This document shows positions 25,055 to 34,080 of a stretch of DNA of 64,000 bases, in pieces. Source of the stretch: CALDUY01 sp046350255 (GTDB taxonomy: Bacteria > Planctomycetota > Planctomycetia > Gemmatales > Gemmataceae). The notes beneath the pieces were generated by a model. The model was not told where the DNA came from, did no database searches, and was given only the letters and a program-made list of their open reading frames with translations. Numbering within the stretch: the stretch's first letter is position 1; each line of letters starts with the position of its first letter. Made by a program: the position numbers and the translations under genes. The stretch covers positions 1 to 64,000 of the forward strand of contig JAXMAV010000010.1 in the NCBI GenBank assembly GCA_046350255.1, written 5' to 3'.

Positions 25055-25828
25055 TCAACAGGCCCTAGTTGCACTCGCTACAATGATGTGATCGAATCCA
25101 TCCTCGACCCAGGCCGGGGCGGCAACGGCCCTGACCGAAATCAAGGGAACCTCGAAGCCATACAGGGTGAACACATCCCAGAAATCCTGTTCCGTCACCG
25201 GCGTTGACGGAAACCAGCGGCCCAGAATGGCATACTGGCGGCAGTCCCGCATGCTTGCGAAAAAGACAGACCCGCCAGGACGCACCAGCGACAGAATGCG
25301 CCCCATGATCGACTTCCAGTCGTCTCTGTCTGCGGCAATGCACTCGCAACAGAAGAAGGAAGTCACAAGGTCATATTCTGCCGATCTGCCCAGAGGGTTC
25401 GGGTGCCGAAGGTCGCAGGTGAGGAGTGTCGATACACGCGAACGGTACAAGGCCTTTCGCCGCTCCAGCTCCACATCAGGATTGACCCCCTGACAAGCCA
25501 GTACGCCACGAAACAAGGCGTCCCAATCGTGTGCGTCCGAATGATTGTCGAGCCATCTTCGGATTTCAGCCAGGTTTGCCGGCAAATAGTCGGCGAGATC
25601 GATCCGATGGGCATAAGGGCTTATCGCAAAGCTGTAGTGAACGGTTGGCCCGCACCCCAGGTCGAGTGCAGCACTGAAAATGTGGCCAGAACGCTCCAGC
25701 CACCCACACAGGCACTGTAACAGAGTGGAGTCATCAGCAGTCAGGTGGGGCGTCGAGTAATACTGCCGCAAGTAATTGCGCGGATTGAAAGCCGCGGTGT
25801 ACAGGTCGATTCCGGTTGATTCAGTCAT
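25055..25828 (-). CDS. NNMT/PNMT-type SAM-dependent N-methyltransferase
   Basis: 257 aa from ATG at 25828; the start overlaps the upstream stop by 8 bp. Typical features are FNPRNYLRQYY at the N-terminus, the SAM-binding ALDLGCGPTVHYSF motif, DLADYLPANLAEIRRWL and SFFCCECIAADRDDW. Members of this family methylate amines (nicotinamide, phenylethanolamine, thioether donors). As the last gene of an operon with ornithine-decarboxylase-like and AdoMet-decarboxylase genes it may methylate a polyamine or related amine. The substrate is inferred from neighbours only. The ATG lies inside a longer open frame, but the family N-terminus and the overlap support the chosen start. Confidence 0.82.
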   Translation of the reverse strand: MTESTGIDLYTAAFNPRNYLRQYYSTPHLTADDSTLLQCLCGWLERSGHIFSAALDLGCGPTVHYSFAISPYAHRIDLADYLPANLAEIRRWLDNHSDAHDWDALFRGVLACQGVNPDVELERRKALYRSRVSTLLTCDLRHPNPLGRSAEYDLVTSFFCCECIAADRDDWKSIMGRILSLVRPGGSVFFASMRDCRQYAILGRWFPSTPVTEQDFWDVFTLYGFEVPLISVRAVAAPAWVEDGFDHIIVASATRAC

Positions 25829-26975
25829 TCGAGACCCCTCCGTCAGACCTGGCGACAACGATTCTCGGGGGATCGAAGCCGTTAAAGTGGGTGGATACGG
25901 ATGTTGAATACGCCCCCGCGTAATGGAACGCCAACCGATCCCCTGTTCGGAGTTCGGGAAGATTGAACACACCAGGAAACGCGTCGATACTGTCACACGT
26001 TGGCCCGGCAAGGCGGCACGGCTGAATTGGCCTGTCAACGTGTTCAACCACAATAGGCATCGTTAGCCCGCCCGCAGCAGGGAGCCACTCGAAGAGGCCT
26101 TGAAAGGCACCAGCATCGAGGTAGACCCAGCGCACGCCCGCACGTGTGGCGGTTCCGACTACTGACACGACGAGAATCCCCGCGGTCGCTGCGATGGCCC
26201 GACCAGGCTCGATTGTGACCCGACACCCGCCCGGCGCAAAGGTGCGAGGTGCCGCCCGCGCGAGAACTTCACCGATGGCCCGCAGGCTGGGGACGTGAGG
26301 CGTATAGGGGACTGGGAGTCCGCCACCCAAGCTGACGATCTCCGCCGGTGAGCCCTCCTCCGCAAGCTGGGTACAAACATGGCGGCATACATTGAGGGCT
26401 TCGATCCACGTCCGAAGTGATTCGCACTGGGAACCGACATGCAGTGTCACCCCGGCAGGGCGAACTCCGACCCTCCGGGCCAATCTGACCAGTTCGCTCG
26501 CTTCAGACGGAGGGCATCCGAATTTACCACCGAGTGGGACCCGGCTTCCCCGGTTGTCTACCTCAATTCGGACGACGACCCGAGTTCCGGGCGCGAGTCG
26601 CGCGATCTTCTCGATCTCCTCGGGGGAATCAACTGCCATCACTGACACGCCAGCTGCGTGGAGTTGGCAAACGAAGTCGGGGGACTTGATCGGGTGCAGG
26701 CACATGACCCGGCTGGGCGAGACGCCGAGCGAGATGAGGGAGTGGAGTTCGTTGGCCGAGGCCACTTCGAACCCGACATGGAGGCGTGTGAGGGCCGCCA
26801 CAATGCGGGGGTCTGGGTTGCATTTCAAGGCGTACCAGACTTCCGCATCTCCAAGCGCGGTGCGGATGGCCTCAACGTTTTGAATGATCCGTTGCAAGTC
26901 GAGCAACAGGAACGGCGTTGGACGGTAGCGAGTGTCGACGAAGGGACGGGATGGAGCGGAAGGTGTACCGAACAC
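25821..26975 (-). CDS. ornithine-decarboxylase-like PLP enzyme (fold III)
   Basis: 384 aa, GTG start at 26975 after AAAAGG. The alanine-racemase-type barrel begins with PTPFLLLDL and carries the PLP lysine in VWYALKCNPDP. HVGSQC, SLGGGLPVPY and TIEPGRAIAA are the expected phosphate-binding and PLP-contact segments. A C-terminal beta domain includes GPTCDSIDAF, whose Cys is the cross-subunit catalytic residue of ornithine/lysine decarboxylases, and FHYAGAYS. It probably decarboxylates ornithine to putrescine or a related basic amino acid. Length matches eukaryotic-like bacterial ODCs. Confidence 0.88.
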   Translation of the reverse strand: MFGTPSAPSRPFVDTRYRPTPFLLLDLQRIIQNVEAIRTALGDAEVWYALKCNPDPRIVAALTRLHVGFEVASANELHSLISLGVSPSRVMCLHPIKSPDFVCQLHAAGVSVMAVDSPEEIEKIARLAPGTRVVVRIEVDNRGSRVPLGGKFGCPPSEASELVRLARRVGVRPAGVTLHVGSQCESLRTWIEALNVCRHVCTQLAEEGSPAEIVSLGGGLPVPYTPHVPSLRAIGEVLARAAPRTFAPGGCRVTIEPGRAIAATAGILVVSVVGTATRAGVRWVYLDAGAFQGLFEWLPAAGGLTMPIVVEHVDRPIQPCRLAGPTCDSIDAFPGVFNLPELRTGDRLAFHYAGAYSTSVSTHFNGFDPPRIVVARSDGGVSND

Positions 26976-27066
26976 GGGTTTACCTTTTCTCTACTTCTTT
27001 TCCCAAAAATGGAACAATAATCGCCAGATAGAATCCAATATTGTCCATTTGCTCGAATCTGATTCA
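26976..27066 (-). other. short intergenic gap inside the polyamine operon
   Basis: The 91-bp AT-richer spacer between the first SET gene and the decarboxylase holds no ORF. It may contain a secondary promoter; I saw no convincing motif. Confidence 0.3.
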
Positions 27067-27480
27067 CTACCGGTGGGGTAAAATGAGCGGACTACCCCCG
27101 ACGAACGCAGCCTTTTCATCTGCCAACAGCCCACCCCACGGCCGGTAATCCCAGGTGATCTCCTCGCCCGGTAGGATGTCTCGCGTGGCAAACGTCACCG
27201 CTTTGCCTTCGTTAGTCGTATTAGGATCGTCGGCGTGGTTGGTGAACCGGTCGTCGTCAGCCGACAGGACATAGACCCGCTGGGTGAGATCGTAGTAGGC
27301 GTACCAGAACACCTGCTCCTGGGCCGGGCCCGACAAAATCCGAACCAAGTCATCGGGCAACTCCAAGTCGAAACCGGGCCGATATTCCCAGATACTTGCG
27401 CCACGGGGAATGAACTCCCGAGCGATGAGACCGATGCCGTGGATGCGGCTGACTCCGGCGCGGGCGTTGACAAGGAGCAT
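27067..27480 (-). CDS. short SET-domain protein (1)
   Basis: 137 aa. The chosen ATG at 27480 follows GGAGG; upstream in-frame sequence is not SET-like. The protein is almost only a SET core: SRIHGIGLIAREFIPRGASI at the start, DDRFTNHADDPNT (the RFxNHxxxPN pseudoknot motif with the catalytic region) and GEEITWDYRPW near the end. No post-SET cysteine cluster is present. SET proteins transfer methyl groups from AdoMet, usually to protein lysines. In an operon rich in AdoMet and amine chemistry it may act on a protein or on an amine; unknown. Confidence 0.82.
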   Translation of the reverse strand: MLLVNARAGVSRIHGIGLIAREFIPRGASIWEYRPGFDLELPDDLVRILSGPAQEQVFWYAYYDLTQRVYVLSADDDRFTNHADDPNTTNEGKAVTFATRDILPGEEITWDYRPWGGLLADEKAAFVGGSPLILPHR

Positions 27481-27589
27481 GATGGCTTGACCTCCTGGCG
27501 ACAGTTGCCCATCGTCCATGCTTCTGCCGCATTTTTTTCTGTTTCTACTGTGTTCGTTGCTCAAGGGATCGTGGTGGTAGTCGCTTGCG
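27481..27589 (-). other. gap between the two SET genes
   Basis: The 109-bp spacer includes an A/T tract (TTTTTTTCTG, plus-strand sense around 27533) but no ORF. It could contain a weak terminator or promoter. Confidence 0.3.
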
Positions 27590-28114
27590 TTATCCTTTTT
27601 TGAGCAGTTCAAGGATGTAACTGGATAAATACTCCCGGTTTCGCTTGATGAATTCGGGGTTCGTCCAGGAACTTCCGTCAATTGTCCCTCGGCAGCCCTT
27701 GCTGCCACAGTGACAGTTGAAACCTATGTTGTGTGATCCCGAAGATGTTTCCGTTGTGTCATAGTCAAACGTCAGTTCCTCTCCTGCGTCTCTCGATCGA
27801 CGGGCAACTAGCAAGATTTGCCCGCGGATTCCAACGTTCGGCTCGCAACAGTGATTGAATAATTCGGCATCATCAAGCTCAAACATGTTATCGGAGCCGA
27901 GATAATACCCGGCACCAATGCACAACGAGTGCGACGAAAAATGGGGAATAGCCGAGGACAACCGAGCAACCTCCTCGGCAGTGAACACCTTTCCCCCCCA
28001 GATCGCTACCAGTTCGCCTGCAGCGATCGGCGCAATGGCAAAAATACCACGACCGTGTATCGGTGATACTGTGACGCGACAGTTGTTGCAAAGCAGCGAG
28101 TGGATCCTCATCAT
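27590..28114 (-). CDS. SET-domain protein with post-SET cysteines (2)
   Basis: 174 aa, ATG at 28114 overlapping the stop of the membrane-protein gene. The SET core has VSPIHGRGIFAIAPIAAGEL, then ELFNHCCEPNVGIRG (NHxxxPN) and DAGEELTFDYDTTE. It ends with a post-SET-like zinc motif, NCHCGSKGCRGTI. This is the arrangement of true protein-lysine methyltransferases, rare in bacteria except in planctomycetes, chlamydiae and a few others. Substrate unknown. It is more complete than its neighbour SET protein. Confidence 0.85.
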   Translation of the reverse strand: MMRIHSLLCNNCRVTVSPIHGRGIFAIAPIAAGELVAIWGGKVFTAEEVARLSSAIPHFSSHSLCIGAGYYLGSDNMFELDDAELFNHCCEPNVGIRGQILLVARRSRDAGEELTFDYDTTETSSGSHNIGFNCHCGSKGCRGTIDGSSWTNPEFIKRNREYLSSYILELLKKG

Positions 28115-28584
28115 TCGCTCCCATTCCCCGGATCCCTCATCGAAATCTCGCCAGGTCGGCTTTCCGGCGATTCAGAGCCTGAAAAGATCGACAGCCTGGA
28201 GACAGTTTTTCCCTGGGCGTCCTCTCCTAAGGAACTATCGCGGCCAAGTTCGAGAAGCAACACAACCACGAAGGATAGAATGATGCCGAACCATTCCAGC
28301 CGATTCGGCCGGCCACCGAAGTATGCCCAGTCGCACCAGAGCACCGCCACGGAGTGCAGGACCGAGGACAGAATGAAGACCGCGCTGAACGTACGGATGT
28401 CCCACCACAGTAACAGGCCGAAAAGAAAGAGGCTGGCCAAACAGGCAGTGGAGGCCAGAATCAGCCAGAGGAGTTGGCCAGTTCGAAACCAGGCGTAGAC
28501 CCAGATGTCCCCCAGTGCGCCAGTAATGCCGATGAGGATCAGCAGTCCGTATACCAGACACAGTTTGGCAATGTCACCGGACAA
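28111..28584 (-). CDS. small membrane protein with four to five TM helices
   Basis: 157 aa if the TTG at 28584 is used; this codon follows GGAGG at good spacing. An ATG at 28620 would add 12 residues and enlarge the overlap with the upstream gene to 47 bp. Hydrophobic segments include LCLVYGLLILIGITGALGDI, LLWLILASTACLASLFLFGL, FSAVFILSSVLHSVAVLW and WFGIILSFVVVLLLE. The size and helix number recall half-size drug/metabolite transporters, so export of the operon's product is possible. The hydrophilic C-terminus is Ser/Glu rich. Family not certain. Confidence 0.7.
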   Translation of the reverse strand: MSGDIAKLCLVYGLLILIGITGALGDIWVYAWFRTGQLLWLILASTACLASLFLFGLLLWWDIRTFSAVFILSSVLHSVAVLWCDWAYFGGRPNRLEWFGIILSFVVVLLLELGRDSSLGEDAQGKTVSRLSIFSGSESPESRPGEISMRDPGNGSE

Positions 28585-29482
28585 GATGGCCTCCGATTTT
28601 ACTTGGCCTGCGAGGTTCATTTGCCAATGACTCGCTGAGGGGAGAGTAAAGATCCGGGCGACGGTTTCTGTGGAACCCCCACAATCGTCTCGTCTCCTCT
28701 GCCTGACTCAGGTTGCAGGTAACAACCACGACACCCTCTTCTTCGCCTCCGCGGGCCAGAACCTTGCCAAAGGAATCGCTGCCGAATGAACCGCCCCAGA
28801 AAGCCAGGCCCCCCTCGATCCCGGTACGATTAACGGCTACCACGTGGACGTTATTGGCAATGGCGTGGGCTCGCTGAACATCTTCCCATGCCGACTGCCA
28901 GTCCCCCTCGGCTGGCTCCTCATCTGTGAACCGACCAATTGCCGAGGGAAAACAGATCACTTCGGCACCTGCAAGCGCGGCCAGTCGGGCAGTTTCGGGG
29001 AACCACTGGTCGTAGCACAGCAAAGGGGCAACCCGACAACCGGCCAAGGTGTACACACCGGTGCGCTCGGTGCCAGGTGAGAAGTAATGCTGTTCGTGGT
29101 AACGTTCGTCCTCCGGGAGGTGGGTCTTTCGGTAGATGCCAACCAGTTGCCCACGTTCATCAATCACTGGCGTTGTGTCGTAGTACCTGCCGTCGCCGCC
29201 GCGCTCGAAGATTGAACCTCCCAGAATGCACACCCGGTAGTGCCGGGCGAGGTTTCCGAGATAATCTGTAGCGGGACCTGGGATGGGCTGGGCAGAATGG
29301 CGTACCACGTCGTTGTGTTTGTACTGGCAGAAATAGGGTGACAGGAATAACTCGGGGAGGCAGACAATGGCAGCCCTTTTTGACGCCGCCTCTGCGATCA
29401 GTTCGCCAGCCCGGGACAGGTTGTTCTCGGCTGGGCGATCGCAGTGCATCTGGGCCAACCCAATGGTCACCAGTCTTGTCAT
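28574..29482 (-). CDS. nitrilase-superfamily amidohydrolase, N-carbamoylputrescine-amidase-like
   Basis: 302 aa, ATG overlapping the upstream stop (ATGA). The catalytic triad of the nitrilase fold is visible: Glu44 (LPELFLSPYFCQ), Lys119 (YRKTHLPED) and Cys156 (LLCYDQWFPE). The YFCQ following the Glu, and HLPEDERYHEQHYFSPG, resemble N-carbamoylputrescine amidase (AguB), which releases putrescine from carbamoylputrescine. No agmatine deiminase or arginine decarboxylase gene is in the window, so its substrate may differ. The polyamine operon context supports action on an amine. Confidence 0.85.
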   Translation of the reverse strand: MTRLVTIGLAQMHCDRPAENNLSRAGELIAEAASKRAAIVCLPELFLSPYFCQYKHNDVVRHSAQPIPGPATDYLGNLARHYRVCILGGSIFERGGDGRYYDTTPVIDERGQLVGIYRKTHLPEDERYHEQHYFSPGTERTGVYTLAGCRVAPLLCYDQWFPETARLAALAGAEVICFPSAIGRFTDEEPAEGDWQSAWEDVQRAHAIANNVHVVAVNRTGIEGGLAFWGGSFGSDSFGKVLARGGEEEGVVVVTCNLSQAEETRRLWGFHRNRRPDLYSPLSESLANEPRRPSKIGGHLVR

Positions 29483-29994
29483 GGGCGCTCCTTCCGTTCA
29501 TCATGGTGGCAGTTCAGGGCCTGTGAAGAAATCACCTGGGCTGACGATGGGCGGGGGAAATCCCTGCCACGTATGACCATATTTGCCACGACGTTTCTGG
29601 CCCCCAAGCAGTCTGCTATGAAGGTTTTGGCCTGATTCCAGTCGAATGCCTTGCAAGAGAAGACATCAACAAAGGCGTAATTTTTCTCCTGGAAAGTGTG
29701 AATCGAAATATGGCTTTCGGCGATTACCACAAAACCTGTGATGCCCCTGTCCTCAGGCACCTTTCCGGAGTATTTGAACACATAGGGAGGTGTCACCCGG
29801 GTCATGCACAACATTTCTGGCAGTTGATTCAGCAATTCAAATAGCCGATCCAGGTCACTCAGGCGGGTTGAATCGCACTCCCCAAGGTCGAGGGTCAGGT
29901 GGATACCGAAACCTGCCATTCGGCCACCAGCCAGCCCCTTCGGGTCCCTGTTCGGTGTGACGCTCGCAAGCGAATTATTCATGTCAGCATTCAT
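29479..29994 (-). CDS. speH: S-adenosylmethionine decarboxylase proenzyme (SpeH/SpeD type)
   Basis: 171 aa from ATG at 29994 (next ATG at 29982 also possible). The AdoMetDC core is clear: FGIHLTLDLGECDSTRLSD at the start and GITGFVVIAESHISIHTF with KNYAFVDVFSC. Self-cleavage before the Ser in AESHIS would create the pyruvoyl cofactor. The product, decarboxylated AdoMet, is the aminopropyl donor for spermidine-type polyamines. It heads the operon and overlaps the nitrilase gene. The C-terminal tail (RPSSAQVISSQALN) is an extension beyond the usual ~130-residue bacterial enzyme. Confidence 0.9.
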   Translation of the reverse strand: MNADMNNSLASVTPNRDPKGLAGGRMAGFGIHLTLDLGECDSTRLSDLDRLFELLNQLPEMLCMTRVTPPYVFKYSGKVPEDRGITGFVVIAESHISIHTFQEKNYAFVDVFSCKAFDWNQAKTFIADCLGARNVVANMVIRGRDFPRPSSAQVISSQALNCHHDERKERP

Positions 29995-30769
29995 CCCTTT
30001 CGGCGCAATCGTTGGCGGAAGAACTGACGAGAAGAGGTGCTGCGGATACCACCCCACTTCACCAGCGCCCACAGAAGACTTTTTGCCCTTCCTTGCATTC
30101 TGGGTTTCACAACCTGTAGTTCCCGTTTGTTCCGGGCGAACCTGCTTTCACATCCCAGGCTGTTGTGGGCTCACTTCCGCAAATGCTGAATCCGGGCATT
30201 CACAGAGCAGACAGGACGAAATAAACGGATCTGGATCCGACACAACCCCTTGCAGAATGCTGGTTCTTGACTCGATTGTTTCATGCTCTGTCGCGTCACA
30301 ATGCTTCGGATTCACTGGGATCACCACATGTTTGAATTGTGTTGGGGTTCTTGTGTTGCGCAATAACCGCTGGCCCATGGATGGCGGGGGACAGACCTTC
30401 CACCGGGACCGCGTTCTGGGAATCACCCGGAACGCAGCCTGAAAAGTGGAGGCGCACGTCACGAATCACAAACTCCTGTTACAGATGCGGAGACCAAATT
30501 TCCCTAGCTATCTGGATGCGAAGGCGAACCCAACACTAACGCGAAAAAGGGATGTTTTTCGCTTTTTTCCCCAAGTCGTCCGCAAGTGAGCGAATACGAA
30601 ACACCTTGCACAGTGTGCACCCATGTCCGAGCCATTCCTGGCTCCTGGAACAGGGCGATTCCATCGGGGCCGACGGTTGACATGCTCCCCCCTTACTCGC
30701 CATGATTGGGACCAACGCAGTCGATCTTCGGTCAAACTCACCGCTGCCAATCCCAGCAAGGAGACGCGC
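29995..30769. promoter_or_regulatory. 775-bp divergent intergenic region
   Basis: This lies between the minus-strand polyamine operon and the plus-strand ECF sigma/kinase operon and must hold both promoters. I found no convincing ORF, RNA gene or repeat in it. The only clear element is GGAG (30760-30763), 8 nt before the GTG start of the ECF gene. Confidence 0.4.
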
Positions 30770-31375
30770 GTGTTGCCACCCCCACCCCCAGGGGAGTTTT
30801 CTGTGCTTACCCCGGATCCGCATGCCACGGACCACTGGGGTAAGCGTCTGGAACGGCATCGCGCCTATTTGACTCTGCTGGGGGAAATGCAGTTGCGACG
30901 CCGCTTTCGCGTCAAGGTGGACCCTGCTGATCTGGTTCAGGAAACCTTCCTGCTGGCCTGGGAAAACCGGGGGCAATACCGGGGGCAATGCGAGGAATCC
31001 CTGGTGGGTTGGTTGCGGGCCATCTTTGCCTCTCAGCTCGCACAACTGGTTCGCCGTTTCACCCAGACCCAGTCGCGTGATTTGCAACGCGAGATCCTGA
31101 TGGGATTCGTGGATGACTCCCGCCAGATCGCCCTGTGGACTCGTTCTTCCGCCTCCCCTAGCCGGCAGGCCTCCGTGCGCGAGACAACTCGACGCGTGGC
31201 CGAGGCGCTGGGTCAGCTCCAGCCGGATGCTCGCGAGGTGTTGTACCTGCATCATTTCGACGGCCTGAGTTTTCCCGAGATCGCCCGGCAATTGAATCGC
31301 ACCGAGGGAGCGACCACGATGATCTGGGTACGTGCCCTCCATCAATTGCAGCAAATCCTGGGAGACGAGACATGA
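30770..31375 (+). CDS. ECF-family RNA polymerase sigma factor (planctomycete type)
   Basis: 201 aa from a GTG at 30770 preceded by AAGGAG; a longer in-frame start at 30623 would add an unrelated stretch. Region 2 is seen in VDPADLVQETFLLAWENR with SLVGWLRAIFASQLAQLVRR, and region 4 in LQPDAREVLYLHHFDGLSFP followed by EIARQLNRTEGATTMIWVRA. Its stop overlaps the kinase start (ATGA). In planctomycetes ECF sigma factors coupled to Ser/Thr kinases are thought to be controlled by phosphorylation rather than classic anti-sigma factors. Confidence 0.9.
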   Translation: MLPPPPPGEFSVLTPDPHATDHWGKRLERHRAYLTLLGEMQLRRRFRVKVDPADLVQETFLLAWENRGQYRGQCEESLVGWLRAIFASQLAQLVRRFTQTQSRDLQREILMGFVDDSRQIALWTRSSASPSRQASVRETTRRVAEALGQLQPDAREVLYLHHFDGLSFPEIARQLNRTEGATTMIWVRALHQLQQILGDET

Positions 31376-34080
31376 GCGAGCCTCCCTCGCGGAATGGGGA
31401 TCAGGAAGACATTCCTCTCCTGGAGATGCGCCTGTTGCGCGAGTACTCGGAAACTCTGCAGCAGGGGAAAGTACCTCAGCGGGATCGGTTTTATTCCCAG
31501 GCTCCCCACCTGGCTTCCCACCTCTCCGCTCTGTTCGACCAGCTGGATTTGCTCCACCGATCGGCTGGCCATCTGCAAGAGTTGATGGGGCCGGCGGGCG
31601 GCACCTCGTTTCCGCACGGACGATTACTGGGCTCCTACCAGATCCTTTCGGAGATCGGTCGAGGCGGTATGGGCATCGTCTACGAAGCCGAAGACCTCCA
31701 ATTAAGGCGTCGAGTCGCCGTCAAGGTGCTGCCAGCCACGGCGGCACTGGACCCAAACCGCCTTCGCCGCTTTCAACGAGAGGCGCAAACTGCCGCGGCG
31801 CTCCAGCATCTCAACCTGGTGCCGGTGTATCACGTGGGCCAGGAAGACGGCATCTATTACTTCGTCATGCAGCGCATCGAGGGGCTGTCACTGGCAGACC
31901 ATCTGGGTCGCTGGCGCAAAGAGACACCGGAGATCATTCAAGATCGCACTTATCTGTATTCTGCCGTTCGCTGGGTCATCGAAGCTGCCGCCGCGCTCAG
32001 CTACATTCACGAGGAGGGTTATCTCCACCGCGATGTCAAACCAAGCAACCTGTTACTGACCAGGGAAGGACACATTCGGGTCAGTGACTTTGGCCTGGCG
32101 CGAGCCTTGCGTTCCGACAATGGATCTCACAGTGCAACGCTGGCCGGTACGCTGCGCTACATGAGCCCAGAACAGCTCCGGGGTGAACAGTCCATCGTGG
32201 ATGAACGCTCGGATGTCTATGCGCTGGCAGCCACCCTGTACGAGCTGGTGACGCTACACCCTCCCTTTCAAGGGCCGGACGATGTTGAACTGATTCAGAC
32301 GATACTCGACCGCGATCCAGACTCTCCGCGCCAGCGGAACCCGGCCATAACACCGGACCTCGACGCAGTGATTATGCGAGGACTGGCAAAGCTCCCGCAG
32401 GAACGCTATGCCAATCCGGCGGCCTTTGCCACAGATCTTCAGCGCTGGTGCGATCATCTGCCAACCACTGCGCGGCCGGTGACCTCCTGGGGCCGGCTTG
32501 TCCGGTGGTGCAGGCGCAAGAAACGCCGACTGATCCACATGGTGCTTGTGGGAGCCACGGGATTGTTCGTGGGATTGATGGTTAGCCTGGGGCTTATCTG
32601 GAAGGCGTACGAGAACGAGTATTGGGCTCATTCCCAGGAGGCATCTGCGCGGCAAGTTGTCGAACTGCAGCAAAAACAACTACTAAAAGTAATTGAGGTT
32701 CAAAGCCAGCTGGCCGACAAATACCTGGCCAGCGTGCCTGGGGAGCAGAAGCTGCAACGACGCTTATTGAAACAGGCCAGTGAGGTGCTGGAAGATCTCG
32801 CCAGAGCGGAACATGGAAGCCTCGAAGTCAAGCGGGAGGCAGCAAGGGCGTTCTGGCGTTTGTCTGCGATTGAGCATCGCCTGAATGGACCAGGACTGGA
32901 AGCAAGACAGGCAGTGGGTCGTGCAGTCCAGTACATGCGAAAGGTGGTGGAACAGGAAAGGGATCCAGCAACAGTATTGGATTTTGGCTACATGTTGCGG
33001 TGGTATGCAATCAACCTGAATGAGCAGGGCGCTCCGTTTGCCGAATACAGCGCCCTGTTCGCGGAAGCCGCCAAGGTGATAGCCGATTTGCTAGAGACAA
33101 ATCCCAACCAGCCGAGTTATCTCAATCTCTATCACGATATACTGACTGACAGAGCACGATTGGAAACCCAGCAGCAGCGAATAGAGAACGCGATAACAAT
33201 AAACCAACAGGCCATCCAGGTAGCAGAGAACCTGGCTCGGCAGTTCTCAAAAGGGCACCCACTGAGTTTTATCCGTCTTGCCTCGGACTGGAAAGACCGG
33301 TCAGAGTTGTTATCCACCCAGGGTTGGGTGGAACAAGCAATTGAGGCCATGCGAGAAGCAGTCAAGAACGACGAGCGATTGAAGTCACCGGAGGTGACCT
33401 TGAAGCTGGGAGATCGCGACACAACACTGTGTTGCCGACTCCAGCTAGCCAACCTCCTGATGGATGTGGGGAATCTGGATGAAGTTCCCGCTCTACTCAA
33501 GGAATTTGAGAAAACCACTCTCACCCTGATTGACCAGTTTTCGCCTGTCCCTCACCGTTTGGAAGGCCGATTCCGCTCGCTCAAGGCGCAAGCCGATCTG
33601 TCTCTGCTGCAAGGAGATAGAAACACAGCGAAACATCGCATTGCCGAAATGTGCGCCCACTTTCAGAGTATGGCCCAGCCGCGCGCCTCCTTCCGCCTCT
33701 TCGTAGCTGGGGCCCTATGCCTTTATCCTTCCGACCTGATCGAGAACCCTGGCCAGTTACTCGCCATGGCCCAGTCGATCCGGACAGACCATCCTGAGGA
33801 AAAGGACCTGGATCGGGTTCTGGGCATGGCCTATCTCCGAAACGGACACTTTTCAGAAGCACGCTCACGTCTTCTGCGCGTGGTGGACACCAGGGACCGA
33901 TACTTAACTGGCCATGCACTGTACCTGCTCGCGCTGAGTTATGCTCTGCAGGGCAATACCCTGTCTGCACAACAGTACCTAAAGGAAGCCGATTCCTGGC
34001 GAGACAGTCGATGCCCTCATTGTTATGAACAACGCCTGCTCCGTGAGCAAGTCGTAACCACCTTGTCGCAGAAGAAATGA
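31372..34080 (+). CDS. transmembrane Ser/Thr protein kinase with TPR-like sensor region
   Basis: 902 aa. The kinase domain (about 80-350) has the Gly-rich loop EIGRGGMGIVYEAED, VAVKVLPA, the HRDVKPSNLLL catalytic loop, VSDFGLARAL (DFG) and LRYMSPEQLRGE. A single membrane helix follows at about 390-410 (LVGATGLFVGLMVSLGLIW). The remaining ~490 residues are helical with TPR-like repeats and lie outside the cytoplasm. It probably senses a periplasmic cue and phosphorylates the co-encoded sigma factor or other targets. Translationally coupled to the ECF gene. Confidence 0.92.
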   Translation: MSEPPSRNGDQEDIPLLEMRLLREYSETLQQGKVPQRDRFYSQAPHLASHLSALFDQLDLLHRSAGHLQELMGPAGGTSFPHGRLLGSYQILSEIGRGGMGIVYEAEDLQLRRRVAVKVLPATAALDPNRLRRFQREAQTAAALQHLNLVPVYHVGQEDGIYYFVMQRIEGLSLADHLGRWRKETPEIIQDRTYLYSAVRWVIEAAAALSYIHEEGYLHRDVKPSNLLLTREGHIRVSDFGLARALRSDNGSHSATLAGTLRYMSPEQLRGEQSIVDERSDVYALAATLYELVTLHPPFQGPDDVELIQTILDRDPDSPRQRNPAITPDLDAVIMRGLAKLPQERYANPAAFATDLQRWCDHLPTTARPVTSWGRLVRWCRRKKRRLIHMVLVGATGLFVGLMVSLGLIWKAYENEYWAHSQEASARQVVELQQKQLLKVIEVQSQLADKYLASVPGEQKLQRRLLKQASEVLEDLARAEHGSLEVKREAARAFWRLSAIEHRLNGPGLEARQAVGRAVQYMRKVVEQERDPATVLDFGYMLRWYAINLNEQGAPFAEYSALFAEAAKVIADLLETNPNQPSYLNLYHDILTDRARLETQQQRIENAITINQQAIQVAENLARQFSKGHPLSFIRLASDWKDRSELLSTQGWVEQAIEAMREAVKNDERLKSPEVTLKLGDRDTTLCCRLQLANLLMDVGNLDEVPALLKEFEKTTLTLIDQFSPVPHRLEGRFRSLKAQADLSLLQGDRNTAKHRIAEMCAHFQSMAQPRASFRLFVAGALCLYPSDLIENPGQLLAMAQSIRTDHPEEKDLDRVLGMAYLRNGHFSEARSRLLRVVDTRDRYLTGHALYLLALSYALQGNTLSAQQYLKEADSWRDSRCPHCYEQRLLREQVVTTLSQKK

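Noticed and set aside
33307..33320. GTTATCCACCCAGG resembling the CRISPR repeat start
   Set aside because: Only about ten bases match and it lies inside the conserved kinase gene; chance similarity.
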